From positions 183,556,716-183,620,715 of the forward strand of contig CP136066.1 in assembly GCA_032622095.1 (NCBI GenBank): a stretch of 64,000 nt of DNA. Direction: 5' to 3'. Each line of letters starts with the position of its first letter. The first letter of the stretch is position 1. The position numbers and the translations under genes were made by a program. This document shows, piece after piece, positions 1-11,165 of this stretch. The stretch comes from Siphonodentalium dalli (lineage: Eukaryota; Mollusca; Scaphopoda; Gadilida; Siphonodentaliidae). The notes beneath the pieces are model-generated. The model was not told where the DNA came from. It searched no databases and worked only from the letters and a program-made list of their open reading frames with translations.

Positions 1-78
1 ATGACTCGTTCCCATCTACATGTCAATATTAACATCCATGACAAATTTCATGAAGATCAGACTAAAGGCACAACCTTG
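1..78. repeat. Intact copy of a local repeat unit
   Basis: The first ~78 bases recur, split in three pieces, at 126-143, 541-566 and 1164-1212. This copy is uninterrupted and serves as the empty-site reference for the two transposons inserted in the second copy. No coding signal is seen. Whether the unit is part of a larger element outside the window cannot be told. Confidence 0.75.
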
Positions 79-143
79 AAATCCAAGATGGCCGCCAAGA
101 TGTTTTTCGATCGAAAGACCCCAAAATGATTCGTTCCCATCTA

Positions 144-540
144 CCCTGCTGGGAAAAACAAGTGTCCACTTAACCACGGTGCGCTTAGCATTGCCACCGC
201 GGCCGAAATGCAACTACACCGCGGCTCCACTGGCTAACTACAGTTGGGCATTGGTTTATTTGCCATTCGGCCATGGTGTACAAATGTAGTTGCCGCTGTG
301 TACATTCAGCAAACTGAAAAAAGACAATACAAACCAGAAATCTAACCACGGTGTACATACCATTCGGCCCCGTTGTAGTTGCTTTTTGGCCATGGTGTAC
401 ATGTGTACTTGTCGTTCGGCCGCGGTGTACATGTACTTGCCGCTCGGCCGCGGCGCTCAACTGCAGTTACAAACTCTGACACTGCACCCGAATGGCAAAT
501 ACACCGTGGTGCCAATGGACACTTGTTTTGTCCAGCAGGG
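144..540. mobile_element. TA-flanked MITE with CCCTGCTGG termini (copy 1)
   Basis: A 397-bp element begins CCCTGCTGG and ends CCAGCAGGG. Inverted arms of about 40 bp share the block AACAAGTGTCCA and a CCACGGTG motif. TA flanks both ends (142-143 and 541-542), and the intact repeat at 1-78 has a single TA at the same place, so TA is the target duplication. The interior repeats ACCACGGTGTACATG-like motifs in both orientations, which explains the overlapping short reading frames. There is no transposase. The TA duplication suggests a Tc1/mariner-like or other TA-targeting transposase, but the family is not recognised. A second copy lies at 3958-4341. Confidence 0.8.
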
Positions 541-566
541 TACATGTCAATGTCAACATTCATGAC

Positions 567-1163
567 CAGGGTTCGCTCTGCCACTTGCCAAATTTGCCAA
601 TGGCAAAAATAATTCACAGTTGGCAAAAAATATTTTCATTTGGCAAAAGTTTTGGCAAGTCACTTTTTAATTCCTTATTAATGAAGTTAAAAAATATCGG
701 TCAATCAATACCATTCATTTTCGGTAATTATTACAATGGAATTATATTAGTTGTGTTTTATATGGTTTCGCAAAAGTTAACACCTCCATTAAGATGCAGT
801 TAATCTGATATCATTAGTATCGACGGGTGGAGGGATTACCTCTATTTAGTGTGATGGTGGTGCTTACATAGCTAATCTTCATATGATGTTCGCTTTTGAT
901 CAAGCAACGCTTCTACTATTGTATTGTTCGGTAATCGGTTTATTGTTGTATGATAAACCGTAATAGATGAGATCATAATCATTAACTAACTGCTTTTTTA
1001 TCGATATCAAACAGTGAGTGTCGAAACATAAGACTCAGTCAAGGTTGCAGAAAATGATGCTATTGGGAATAATATTTGGCAAATTCTAAAAGAATTTGGC
1101 AAAAAATATTTTCATTTGGCAAATTATTTGGCAAATGTAAATTTCGTTCCAGCGCGGACCCTG
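567..1163. mobile_element. Non-autonomous hAT-type MITE (copy 1)
   Basis: A 597-bp element begins CAGGGTTCGCTCTGCC and ends GCGCGGACCCTG. It is flanked by a perfect 8-bp duplication TTCATGAC (559-566 and 1164-1171). The intact repeat at 1-78 supplies the empty site. CAGGG termini and an 8-bp duplication are hallmarks of the hAT superfamily. Near both ends the motif TTTGGCAAA is repeated several times, as expected for subterminal transposase-binding repeats. No transposase ORF is present, so mobility would need a helper. A diverged copy lies at 7238-7813. Confidence 0.88.
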
Positions 1164-1212
1164 TTCATGACAAATTTCAAAGAGATCAGACTAAAGGCAC
1201 AACCTGTATCCC

Positions 1213-1547
1213 GCGACAAAGTAAATTGTTGACGGACACACAGACACACGGATGACGGACGCCAACCCATGGCAATAGCTCAAACTTACAAACGGGATGC
1301 GTTGGAATTTTGCAAAATGAATAAAATGAAAACCGTCAGGAGCTCCGAAATAGAGGTGGGCGGGTCACCGGAAACACAGGTATATATATTTTTTGGCTTT
1401 ACTACTTCGGGGTTCATGCAGTTTGCTGAATTTTTCTTGCGGTAAAAATCCGATGACCACATTGAACCCGCCGTTCATTTCTTATATAATACAGCAGTAT
1501 TACATGGGGTGACACCACTATAGAGGGGGTCAATTACTTAAATCTAG
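1213..1547. other. No gene recognised
   Basis: The stretch between the hAT-type MITE and the SINE candidate has only short, stop-rich frames. A mariner-like phrase GTCAATTACTT near 1528 matches motifs in the MITEs at 2339 and 15510 but no full element was delimited. Confidence 0.5.
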
Positions 1548-1740
1548 GGAAGTCGATAGCCGAGAGGTACTGTAGTGTACTGGTCTCTCGTGCTAGCGGG
1601 CCAGGGATCGCAACCTGGTCAGGGTATTCTGACAAAAATCAGAACTCGGTCAGATACCAAGTTTGTAAAGCTGAAAAGTCTCATTTGAGATCACTGAATA
1701 AAGATCCGAATGCAAAAATACCGACTTCCCCCATTACAAC
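1548..1740 (+). mobile_element. Probable tRNA-derived SINE
   Basis: The head resembles a tRNA gene. GATAGCCGAGAGGTACTGTAG fits a degenerate Pol III A box about 35 bases before CAGGGATCGCAACCTGG, which fits a B box (GGTTCGANNCC type). A non-tRNA body with AATAAAGATC follows. The A-to-B spacing is right for a tRNA-like promoter. No intact cloverleaf was built, and no flanking duplication is obvious. Another explanation is a chance tRNA-like sequence, but the paired boxes argue against it. Confidence 0.5.
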
Positions 1741-1845
1741 ATCTATCCAGGTATTTTGTTGTTCTGCAGTATGCTGTCTGATTGGGGGTGCAGACATTAA
1801 TGGCTAACCTGTGTACATGCCTCGGGGTATCTGGAGAAGTCAGCC

Positions 1846-2855
1846 CAAAACAAGGTCGGCCACAAGAGAAGTCGGCCCGGGTAAATTAAAGATTGGTCAA
1901 GAAAAGTCGGCCCCATTATTATTTTACTGCTTGTTAATGCCTGTGGCACAATAAGATGAGACCGACATTTCGCCACACGGTGTCATAAGGGATTACATCA
2001 CCTCGTAGCATTCCATTTTATGTGACCATGTTTTGGTCACATGGTGTCAAGGAGGATTATATCACCTCCTGGCAATCCATTTTCTTATCGCGCACTGTCA
2101 TGGCTTTACGCAGATATGTCGATAGGGTTCGTTAAACGGAAATTTAAATCTGTACCGGAAAAATAGCCATATATACAAGACATGGTATTAGACCAGATAC
2201 GAACCTTCAAACTTAGTCAGCCAATTAATCTATAGACCTAAACAATGTCCTGTCATAATTATAATGGGCGTCGCGCCAGAGGGATTTCCACATGGAAGCA
2301 GTCAGCGAAACGCCGATAAAGATCAACACTAAGTCATATACCGCTATACTTAAAGTAATTGACCACCAATAACGTGGTGTCACCCCGTTAATATGGCGGT
2401 ACTATACCACGGTATCCTCCAATACCGCGGTACTGATACCGCTTGTTAACGCGAACAAGAATGTGTGAGTAAATACCTCCCCTAAAAGAGTTCCATGAAA
2501 ATCACTGCGGTATTCAACAAAATTAATGCGGTGCCCGCTAAAAGACCACGGTATCATTATCGCCCAATATCGTAACTCCATGCCATGAGCCCATGACCGT
2601 CTCGATACCGCTACCGTTTATTACCGGTATCACCGCGGTCATGACCGGGGTATCACCCCGTTTTTCTGGTCAATTACTTTGAGAATAGCGGTACAATGTA
2701 GTGTTGAACAAGGTTTCCGTGACACCTGATATACATGTATGTTACTCAATTGAGTAAACATGTCACTAACTGATGTTAATAGCTGGGCCGACTTCGTACG
2801 GGGCCGACTTCTGGGCCGACTTCTCTGGGGCCGACTTCGTAGCGGGGCCGACTTC
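1846..2855. repeat. Inverted arrays of AGAAGTCGGCCC motifs bracketing ~0.9 kb
   Basis: At 1846-1905 the motif GAAGTCGGCCC occurs about three times. At 2785-2855 its reverse complement GGGCCGACTTC occurs about five times. The opposed arrays bracket ordinary AT-rich DNA and the MITE at 2339-2693. This is the layout of a foldback-type element whose arms are short tandem repeats, like the one at 23950-25222. No target duplication was found. The stretch 1906-2338 between them holds no recognisable gene. Confidence 0.5.
2339..2693. mobile_element. Mariner-like MITE with TACCGCTAT termini
   Basis: The left end TACCGCTATACTTAAAGTA and the right end GAGAATAGCGGTA are inverted repeats that both include AAAGTAATTGACCA. 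The interior is full of small palindromes of the ACCGCGGTA type and GGGGTGATACC. The TA at each outer end fits a TA-targeting Tc1/mariner-like element. The AAAGTAATTGACCA block is shared with the perfect hairpin MITE at 15510-15726, so the two are related. It is non-coding. Confidence 0.65.
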
Positions 2856-3957
2856 TCCTGTATTCCGCCTTGGTGTGTGCACATTAAAGAACGCTACTGC
2901 AGTCGCCACAGGTTTATAAAGTTACTAGTACTCGGCCGTGGTAGCACCTGGACCCGACAGGAATGATTAACAGCCCGAGGGCCTATTTATAGACCCGAGA
3001 CGGAGTTAATCATTCCTGGAGGGCTGGTGTGAGCATGCTTTAATGAAAACAAAGCTTAGCGCTCGCTTCTGTTCAACTTCACCTTAAAATCATGGAATCA
3101 TGACGTGTGGGTAAAATAATGTTCATCTAATAAAGAACGCCCTCTAAAGTGATAAAAATATTAAGTAATAGTGTTAACGTTGGAATCAACAGAAAGATCA
3201 GACTTTAATTTTTGAGGCGCGCGATCGCTCTTGCGCACCATCGCGCGGCTAAAATTGAAAACCAGTGAGCGATCAATTGCGCGCCTAGCCAAATACGGAG
3301 AGCGTACTAGTACAAGAATAAAGAAACAGCTTGAATGTTGTAGCAAAATATCAAATGAATTCTCCAAAACCAACATTCATTGTCGGCATTCATCAAAAGG
3401 TGATCCCTCGTGCCACGATGATTGGCAGTTTAAGTTTTTTGACGTCACACGAAGTGTCAAATGCACTATCTGTCTGAGACTGAATGATTCGAAGCTAAAA
3501 ATACATTTGAACGATTTCTATGTATGGCTTATAACGTCACATAAATTCCTGGAAAATCAAAGCGAGACCACGTGGCCGGGAGATGTTACCGTATTTATTT
3601 CGTCAGCATTGAATCGGAGTATTAAATTAATTCCTTATTAATAATTATGAATTACAATTAATATACCGGGGTAGGAGCATGTACAATATGAAAACACAGT
3701 GTGTAACATTCACTTGTGCTAATGGATAGTGGATTAAGCAGTGTTAAACCATCAAAGAGTTTCAATGGACATCCATCGTGAGTAAACTAATTCAATTTAC
3801 GCAACATTTATGAATGTATTTCCGCTGTTTATTTTATCTCGATAGAAACCGCGCGGCTGGCCAAAACCCAGCGAGCGGGACTATGCGCGCCTACATTTTG
3901 TAAACATGAAAATCTGAAAGATATCTGTATGAATTTGAACTGAATACACATGTACTA
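2694..3957. other. No gene recognised; CG-rich imperfect repeats
   Basis: At 3212-3290 the blocks GGCGCGCGATCGCTC and GAGCGATCAATTGCGCGCC form an imperfect inverted repeat. A diverged direct copy of the CGCGCGGCT...GCGCGCCTA segment lies near 3848-3891. A 136-codon plus-strand frame (3231-3641) crosses the inverted repeat, has no recognisable domain and is not called. Confidence 0.4.
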
Positions 3958-4341
3958 CCCTGCTCGGCAAAACAAGTGTCCACTTAACCACGGTGTGCTT
4001 ATCATTGCCACTGCGGCTGAAATGCAACTGCACAGCGGCTCCACCAGCTAACTACAGTTGGGCCGCGGTGTATTTGCCATTCGACCATGGTGTAGTTGCC
4101 GCTGTGTGCATTCATTAAACTGAAAAAAGACAATATAAACCAGAAATCTAACCACGGTGTACATGCCATTCGGCCCCATTGTAGTTACTTTTCGGCCATG
4201 GTGTACATGTGTACTTGACGGTCGGCCATGGTGTACTTGCCGCTTGGCCGGGGTGCTCAACTGCAGTTACAAACTCTTGACACCGCCGCCGAACGCCAAA
4301 CACACCGCGGTGCCAATGGACACTTGTTTTGTCCAGCAGGG
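3958..4341. mobile_element. TA-type MITE with CCCTGCTCGG termini (copy 2)
   Basis: This 384-bp segment aligns end to end with the MITE at 144-540. It has CCCTGCTCGG at the left, CCAGCAGGG at the right, the same AACAAGTGTCCA block and the same internal ACCACGGTGTACATG motifs. TA precedes the left end. The right flank is less clear (CAGTACG), so the target duplication has decayed. It is non-coding. Confidence 0.75.
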
Positions 4342-6686
4342 CAGTACGATTGATCTTTTCAATTTGAAAACAGAAACAATTCTTTTTCAGTCCTAAATCA
4401 AATGATTAAATTAATGATAAGCAAATACCTGTGCAACCTTTGATGATTAGAGAACAAATTCAACAATGCCTCCAAGCTCCTGTCGAAAGTAAAAGTGCAA
4501 TAATCATGTCACAAACACAGTTTACACATGATGTCATGAAATTGAATACACCTAACATTGAATTGCCTAGTCTTCGTGTATCTATGGTACACAATAATCC
4601 ATACAATCCTCAAAACAACATTCATTGTTGCAAATTACATGAAACACAGATCAATCACTCGTTGATTTTTCAATTTCGTGCCATGTGGGGCCTTGACCTT
4701 GTAGTGGAGAAATCGGTGTATATAAAGTGTTTGTCGACGCCGATGCCGGCTCTAAATAAAAGTGTAATGTCTAGCTTCTTCGTTGTTTCTCAGTGGATGT
4801 GAATGCGATTTGGTATGTGTGTCCGGGCTGGGTCGTGGATGATATTGATTATCGCACATGCACATTTAAATTTGATTTGTTTTTTTAATTTACAAATTTC
4901 GAGTAGAAGATTTGTTTACAATCGAGATGGCTAATCACAAACTGTGCCACGGTAATATTTTACCGAATGCCATGTTATCACTATCAGACTAGAAAGGCTG
5001 TGATTAATCCTCGATTAATCTATTATTTGATTGAGTCTCTGAATGACTCAGTGAGGACAATTAAAAAGTGATCATCGGCAATCGTTGTTGTTGTACTTGT
5101 ATGTAAATTCCTCCGTCGCGGTTGTCTTCGGAGCACGCTGCTCTCCTAACTCAGTACCGTTACTAACAGTCGATTGTGTTGAAGTTGAAGTGAAGAAAAC
5201 GTAATTCTTCGATCAGTTTCTGTTGGAGTCTGCGCAGTAACCTCCCGGAAGTCACGTGTGAAATTTACAAAAAAGCATACACGCTATTTTCGCTCTTGGT
5301 ATAGAAATATAGAAAAATTATATGACGTCATAATTCACACGCATTTAGGTATAAACACCCACTGGGGTGGTTGCTATAATGAAACTGAACCGAACATAAA
5401 AAATAAACTTTTTAAAGAAACTAAAAAAAACGTGTCAATTTGACAATAAAGATACTTTCCATAGAAGTTGAGTCCTAAGCAGAATGAGGTCTACATAGGG
5501 TGAATTTAGTGATGCTGGCCCGCTGTGCGAGGTAGCGTCACTAAATGCACCCCCTGGGGATGTCAAATGAAAGGGAATTTTAGTGTCAATAAGACACATC
5601 TGACGATATTTTGGTTGTAATTATTAATTTCTATATAGAATTTATTAGGGCTCTGATAGTTTGTGTGGTTTTAGCCAAAATCGATCATTTGAACCTTGTC
5701 ACTGATATAGTCTATATTGGTATTTTAGTAATTTTTCCCAGGGGCCTGTGCCAAATATGACATAATTTGGAATTATTTCTGATTCAAGGGCACGTACATA
5801 TAATTGGACATTCGAAATTGATCTACTCCCCCACCCACCCTACTGTCCATAGTCACGTCCCTGTCCCGATCGATGTCCCTTTATCAAATGCTGAACAATC
5901 ATGATTCCATTTGCTAGTTTCAACTATACATGTAGAGTTCATGGTCGTAGCCAGCTGTCTAGCGTTTCGATATAATCTCGTGTATAATAGTGTGTGTTTT
6001 CCATCGAGAGAACACTTGGGATGGACTTCATTTAAGAATGCGCCCCATTCGTGAATTTTCAAAAAATCTCAATTTCAAATTATCAATTTGAAAAATAAAA
6101 ATCACTATCCCTAATAACCAATGTATGCTATAGTACTATAACAACAACTCTTTACCTTCACAATATGAGAGATTGGCTCTAGTTATGAAAAAAGTGGTTT
6201 AAAAAATTGCGTCCCTGTGCGCATATCAACATGTATTCGCGTCGCGTTACCTTGGTCAACCAACGTCGTTGTTTGGTTTTAATTATCCAGTCAGACTGGC
6301 CGCTTGACATAGAAATGATTATCTCTTGTGAGTTTGACCTGAAAGGTCGTGATTATATGCCCAATCTACTGTTGGCGTTCTGGCCGGTTTCATTTGGTAA
6401 TGGCGATGGCAAATCGTGCTCCGTGGTATAAGAATTGTTGTGTTATTATGCTGAACAAACAGGTGTAGACTTGTGTATACATACTAGTGGATTGGATAAT
6501 TATGAATGTGGTCAATTATTCTGTATATAGTCGTCTGATATGCATGTACAAGTCAGCGAACATCCGTGGGGTTCATTGGGACCAACTGTGAGAATGGTGA
6601 GACAGCAAACATGTTCTCTAATCGATAGATGTTTTGGGAAACTAATAAGATGAATTGTGAGACTACATAGACGGCAGACGACACAA
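4342..6686. other. No gene recognised; one small hairpin
   Basis: Frames here are short. A 123-codon plus-strand frame at 4431-4802 is open but has no recognisable motif. At 5498-5552 the sequence GGGTGAATTTAGTGA pairs with TCACTAAATGCACCC to form a hairpin with a ~25-nt loop, possibly a decayed foldback. A minimal promoter, tRNA or conserved coding segment was not seen. Confidence 0.4.
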
Positions 6687-7058
6687 TTAAATATGTTATT
6701 GTAATATTTTTTACCATTGTTATGTAAACAAAAGCTTAAAATGTTACTTTTCTGGTGTTTGTTTATATTGTGATGGTAAACATAAAGAGCGTTCTTTGTT
6801 TGTGACTTACTGATATGGAACTAATAAAGAGCGTTTATACCATTTGTGTGTGATTAGCCAGCAGCATTGAACTGTCTTCTGTAACACCATCAGGCTCTTG
6901 CTTAGGTAAAATATAGTAGGTCTTTATGATAACATGCTGTTTACGCGATGGTCATGGTATATATGACCGAAACTGTATGCGTTTTAATGTTTTTTCTGTT
7001 TACGGTGATTGGAACAAATATGAATATTTTCGACAACTAAGGCCTCACGTGCCTTTAA
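6687..7058 (+). mobile_element. TTAA MITE, family A, left-truncated
   Basis: From about 6690 the sequence matches the right three quarters of the 502-bp elements at 21320 and 48088. It ends with the family terminus CACGTGCCTTTAA (TTAA at 7055-7058). The left terminus GATACGATTGGCC-like is missing. It is non-coding; the short frame over it is a shadow. Confidence 0.8.
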
Positions 7059-7237
7059 ATCGAGATACTATAATGACGTATATGTTTCTGTATCAGACCA
7101 ATTCAGAGAATCGTCTTGTGGCAAACCATTAAACAACTCTAAGTTTACTGTGATGCATGCACAACAAGTGGACCAAACGGGTAACCACCTACCCGTGATG
7201 TGTTTATCTCCACTTACTAGTAATGACTCGATAATGT

Positions 7238-7813
7238 CAGGGTGCGCTCCGCCACTTGCCAATGGCAAATATAATTAACATTGGCAAAAAATATTTTCAT
7301 TTGGCAAAAATTTTGGGAGTCACTTTTGATTCTTCAAGAAAGTTTAATATTTGTCAATCAATACCACTCATTTCAGGAAACTCTTTTATTAATGGCATTA
7401 TTGGTGGTGATTTAGAAGGTTATGAAAAGTTATCACCTCTATCACGATAACCTGATATCATTAGTAAGGGGTGGATGGTTTGCTATTATGTCTGGTGGTG
7501 GTGTTTACATAGCTAATCCTCTTTGTTTCGATGTGCCTTTCTGATGAAGAAACCTTTCTGCAATTTCATTGTTATGCAGTTGGTTTGTTTTTCTCTGATA
7601 AACCCAAATATAGAGGCGAGAATTATTAATAATGAACTGCTTTCTTATCGATATCAAAGGTCGCTCAAGCAGCGATTGTCGAAATAATCAAAATAGAAGA
7701 CACAATGTTGTAGAAACTGATAGCATTTGGCAACTTCTAACAGCATTTGGCAAAAATTATTTTCATTGGGCAAAATATTTGGCAAAAGTTAATTTCGGGC
7801 CAGCGCGGACCCT
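7238..7813. mobile_element. Non-autonomous hAT-type MITE (copy 2)
   Basis: It starts CAGGGTGCGCTCCGCC, ends CCAGCGCGGACCCTT, and aligns with the element at 567-1163, including the TTTGGCAAA subterminal repeats. The last base differs from the expected CCCTG and no clean 8-bp duplication remains. This copy is therefore older or its right edge was altered. The right flank (7818-7900) resembles 51059-51130, a dispersed repeat. Confidence 0.75.
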
Positions 7814-7939
7814 TAGCGAGTCGACAAGGCCGCTATCACCGGCGACATTTTACCAACATGTTTTGTACTTCCGCGATAGTCGACTATACACCGAGAAAAC
7901 AGAGCAACAAATTACCAGTAGGTCCAATCATTTTATACA

Positions 7940-8413
7940 TTAAAGACCCACTTAATTTTCGAGTTACCGATTAATTTGTTATAGTGCCTTAATATACGGT
8001 TTTAATAACAATCTATGCCATACAATATGATTAAAATACTAAAATTCATCACTATTTGAAACGTCTGTGTCTCATAAATTGCTCATAAATAAATAGGAAA
8101 CAGCTGAAATCATAGAAAGATTTCCCGTTATGGCTCCCAGAATGCAACAGAATTCAATCTAAATATGTATTTTCAATGGAAGTGGAAAAATCTATATCTT
8201 AAGATATAGAGTTATACCCATTCCATTGAAAATAATGAAACTTTAGCACAGAACACAAGTCGGTAATTCAACAAAAACAACATGTTCACAGTGTATGGCA
8301 CCGAAGAATTTGGCAATACAATGTTTTTGAACTTTCTCTTTCAAATGATATATAATATGGCATTTACTTTATATAAATTGATATGGGGGTTCGAAAATTA
8401 AGTGGGTCTTTAA
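7940..8413. mobile_element. TTAA foldback MITE, family C
   Basis: A 474-bp element has inverted termini TTAAAGACCCACTTAATTTT and the reverse complement ending GTGGGTCTTTAA. TTAA at both ends suggests the piggyBac-type target. An internal imperfect palindrome is seen at 8170-8235 (TATTTTCAATGGAA and its complement). There is no ORF of note. Its termini differ from the TTAA families at 18881 and 21320. Confidence 0.75.
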
Positions 8414-8481
8414 GTTCGAAAAACGATGATAGAATCCGCGCTTTATTTCGCACAATAGTCTGATCTGGTTAATTTGTAAAC

Positions 8482-8676
8482 ATAATAGCGACAACAGGTC
8501 GCGTGACCGGACAATGCATTGACAAGTAGCGATAATAAGCAGACAGACCACGACTCATATCCTTGCAATTGGACAAGAGTGGCCCACGGGTAGCGCAATC
8601 GACCAAATCGACTAAAACACAGTTTAAACTAGTAGTTCAAACTAGGTCTAAACTGGAGATGCCGATTCGGACCATA
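8482..8676 (+). repeat. Dispersed repeat R1 (copy 1)
   Basis: This block (AGCGACAACAGGTCGC through CCGATTCGGACC) is repeated at 14018-14250 with about the same order of motifs. It ends in AGTTTAAACTAG-like motifs followed by ATGCCGATTCGGACC. That end is found inverted at 10764-10835, so the block may form one arm of a larger foldback. Confidence 0.65.
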
Positions 8677-8678
8677 AA

Positions 8679-9076
8679 GCGCGTAAATAGTATATTGTCG
8701 TCAAGAGGTACGATTGTGTACGTAAACAAGAGACTGCTCGTGTTACAGAAGTTGTGCTTCTGTTTTGATAACACAGCGCAATTCTATTGGTAAATCACAC
8801 AACAATGATATAAACGCTCTTCATTCTTTCCATATCAGGAAAACAGTTACGAATAACGCTGATATTATGTTTACCATAACGGGATCTAAACAAAAGCCAG
8901 GAAACGTAACGTTTTTTGCTTTTGTTTACATTGACAATAACATCTTAATGCTATATTTCTGATTGACATAAGAACAAATCTGTATATATCTTACTATTCC
9001 TTCTGTTTGTGGCTGTTTTTGACGGAGGTGAATATTTTAACAGCATACCCACCGCCAACACCGCCCGTATCTTTAA
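8679..9076 (-). mobile_element. TTAA MITE, family B, truncated
   Basis: It matches the inner and right part of the full family B copy at 19680-20205, from GCGCGTAAATAG to the terminus CCCGTATCTTTAA. TTAA is at 9073-9076. The other terminus is lost at the junction with repeat R1. Family B is a diverged relative of family A: it shares the CCACCGCCAA and TAAACGCTCTT motifs. Confidence 0.7.
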
Positions 9077-9085
9077 AGAGCGAAA

Positions 9086-10450
9086 CCCTGAAAAGTCGCG
9101 AGTTGGCTCACTAGTGTCATTGTCCGCACATATTCTGCTTAGAATCTTTATTAGTCGATAATGTGACTAAAATGCTCTCATTTTCAGACTTAAAATGGCC
9201 GATTATAAGCATATTATCTACCTAAAAGAAGTTATATTATAAGCAGATAATGTGCGAGTTTTGGGGAGAACACGTTGTGTATTCAGCCTGTTCTCCTGAA
9301 AATCAGCACGATATCGACTAATAATGATATATAGGGTTTGTTGTAGGTTCATAATCGCCTTATTTTGAGTCCATAACGAACTGAAAATGAGAGTATTTTA
9401 GTGCCATTATCGATTCTCAAAAACTTATTAAAAGTTCAGTGTGGGCGGACGATAACACAAATAAACCAACTCACGACATTTTCCGCCCATAATGAACTAA
9501 CAATACGTTATTGTGAGTCGATAATGGCACTAAAACACTCTCATTTTCAGTTCGTTATGAACTCAAAATGAGGCGATTCGAAGCCGATTTTGACCCTAAA
9601 ACAAAATCCTATTATAAGCCCATAACGTGTCGATTTTTGTGAGAACAGGCTGTGGAAACCATGCGACATGTTATTTAGAAAAAAACTGTTTGGTGCGGAG
9701 AGCTCAACCAACACCCAACTGAGTTTTTTAATTGCAGCTGTTTATTTCTCAACCGATCCTCTCATCGGATCGGGCATGCAAAATGAAAAAATCTGTATCG
9801 TGCCCGTACCTGCTACTCGTCCAGCCTGTTCCCCCGAAAACCCCCACAATATCTGGTTATAATGTAAACTTATTGTATGTAGATACTCTGCTTATAATTG
9901 TCTCAGTTTGAGTCGTTAATGTGCTGAAAATGACAATGTTTCAGTTACATTATCGACTCATCATGACGCGATACTAAGCAGATTATCTGTGGGCAATAAC
10001 AAAATAAGACAACTCACGAGTTTGCACGTGTACACTCTTTAACATGTGTTTTCATTGTGGCCCACGTCATAAAAAGAAATAACCAACATATCCTCGTAGA
10101 AATACGCACATAATCCACCTATAATATGAAATAGATACATAGTTTGATTATTTTATTCTGAAATAAGCAGATCATTGACTCTTACCCGTTATTTCGTTTT
10201 ATGGCGCTGACCACAGTGAAAACTCCTGTTAAAGAACGTACACCAAAAAAGTCGTGAGTTGGCTTATTTGTCTCATTGTCCGCATATAATCTGCTTACAA
10301 TCACCTTATTGTGAGTCGATAATGTGACTAAAATGTTCTCATTTTCAGCACATTATCGACTTAAAATGATCTATTCTTAGCAGATTATTTACCTACAATA
10401 AGTTTTATTGTAAGCAGATAATGTGCTAGGTTTTTGGGAGAATCTGCCGA
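9086..10450. repeat. Palindrome-rich repeat array, family F
   Basis: Several head-to-tail and inverted copies of a ~200-bp unit lie here, approximately 9086-9290, 9290-9660, 9830-10040 and 10240-10450. Each unit carries TCGTGAGTTGGCT, TCATTGTCCGCACATAATC, GAGTCGATAATGTGACTAAA and its near-complement TTTTCAGCACATTATCGACT, so each can fold on itself. Motifs resembling GGCCCGCGCCATAAAACG sit at outer edges. Related units occur at 14250-14450 and 15840-16100. No coding content was seen. The superfamily is unknown. Confidence 0.65.
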
Positions 10451-10763
10451 AATAACGGATATGTTATGTTATCTGCCTACATATGTATTAAAGAATTAAA
10501 TAATTACATTATGTACATATCTTACATTATAGTTCGATCATGTACGTATATCCGCGAGGATATTTTGCTCGTCACGTCAGAGATAATTATATAATTTACC
10601 AACATATACTCGCGCAAATACTCACATACTCGACCTATAAAGTAAAATAGGTACATTATGTCATTATTTGATTCTGAAATAAGCAGATAATGGAGTCATG
10701 TCCCTTATTATGTTTTATGGATCGGGCCACAGAGATAAATACATGTTAAGGGCGTACACCTCA

Positions 10764-11165
10764 TGGTCCGAATCGGCATCTCTGGTTTAGACTAGGTTTT
10801 ATTCTAGACCAGGTTTAACTCCAGTTTAAACTAGGTTTAAGTAGGGTTTAAACTTGGTTTTACAGTAGTTAAACCAGGTTTATGGGAGTAAAACTGGGTT
10901 TTAGCGTACTTAAACCAAGTTTTGTGATAAACTCAGTTTAAGTTGAAACTAGGTTTTATTAACGTGATCAAGTTATGGTAATATTACTAATTGCTTGTGG
11001 TGAATTGGCTATATAATCATCAGTATAAGCTTAGGTATATATGATTTATACGTACCATACGTCTCGCCTCGAACATACACCTTTAAATCTACTTTGAAAA
11101 AAATTCAAAGTTAAACCACCCTACCCCAGGTTTGACTAAAACCTAGTTTTTTGGGTTTAATTATT
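10764..11165. repeat. Array of GTTTAAACTAGGTTT-like short motifs
   Basis: Degenerate 15-20-bp motifs such as AAACTAGGTTTAA and AAACCAGGTTTA repeat from 10785 to about 10960, with a remnant at 11100-11165. The left edge, GGTCCGAATCGGCATCTC, is the inverted form of the right edge of repeat R1 at 8482-8676 and 14018-14250. This gives long inverted repeats around the family F array. It is non-coding. Confidence 0.6.

Noticed and set aside
3231-3641. 136-codon plus-strand ORF
   Set aside because: It crosses a CG-rich inverted repeat, has no recognisable domain and no neighbouring exon signals.
4431-4802. 123-codon plus-strand ORF
   Set aside because: The composition is not distinctive and no motif was found. 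I cannot exclude an exon but cannot support one.
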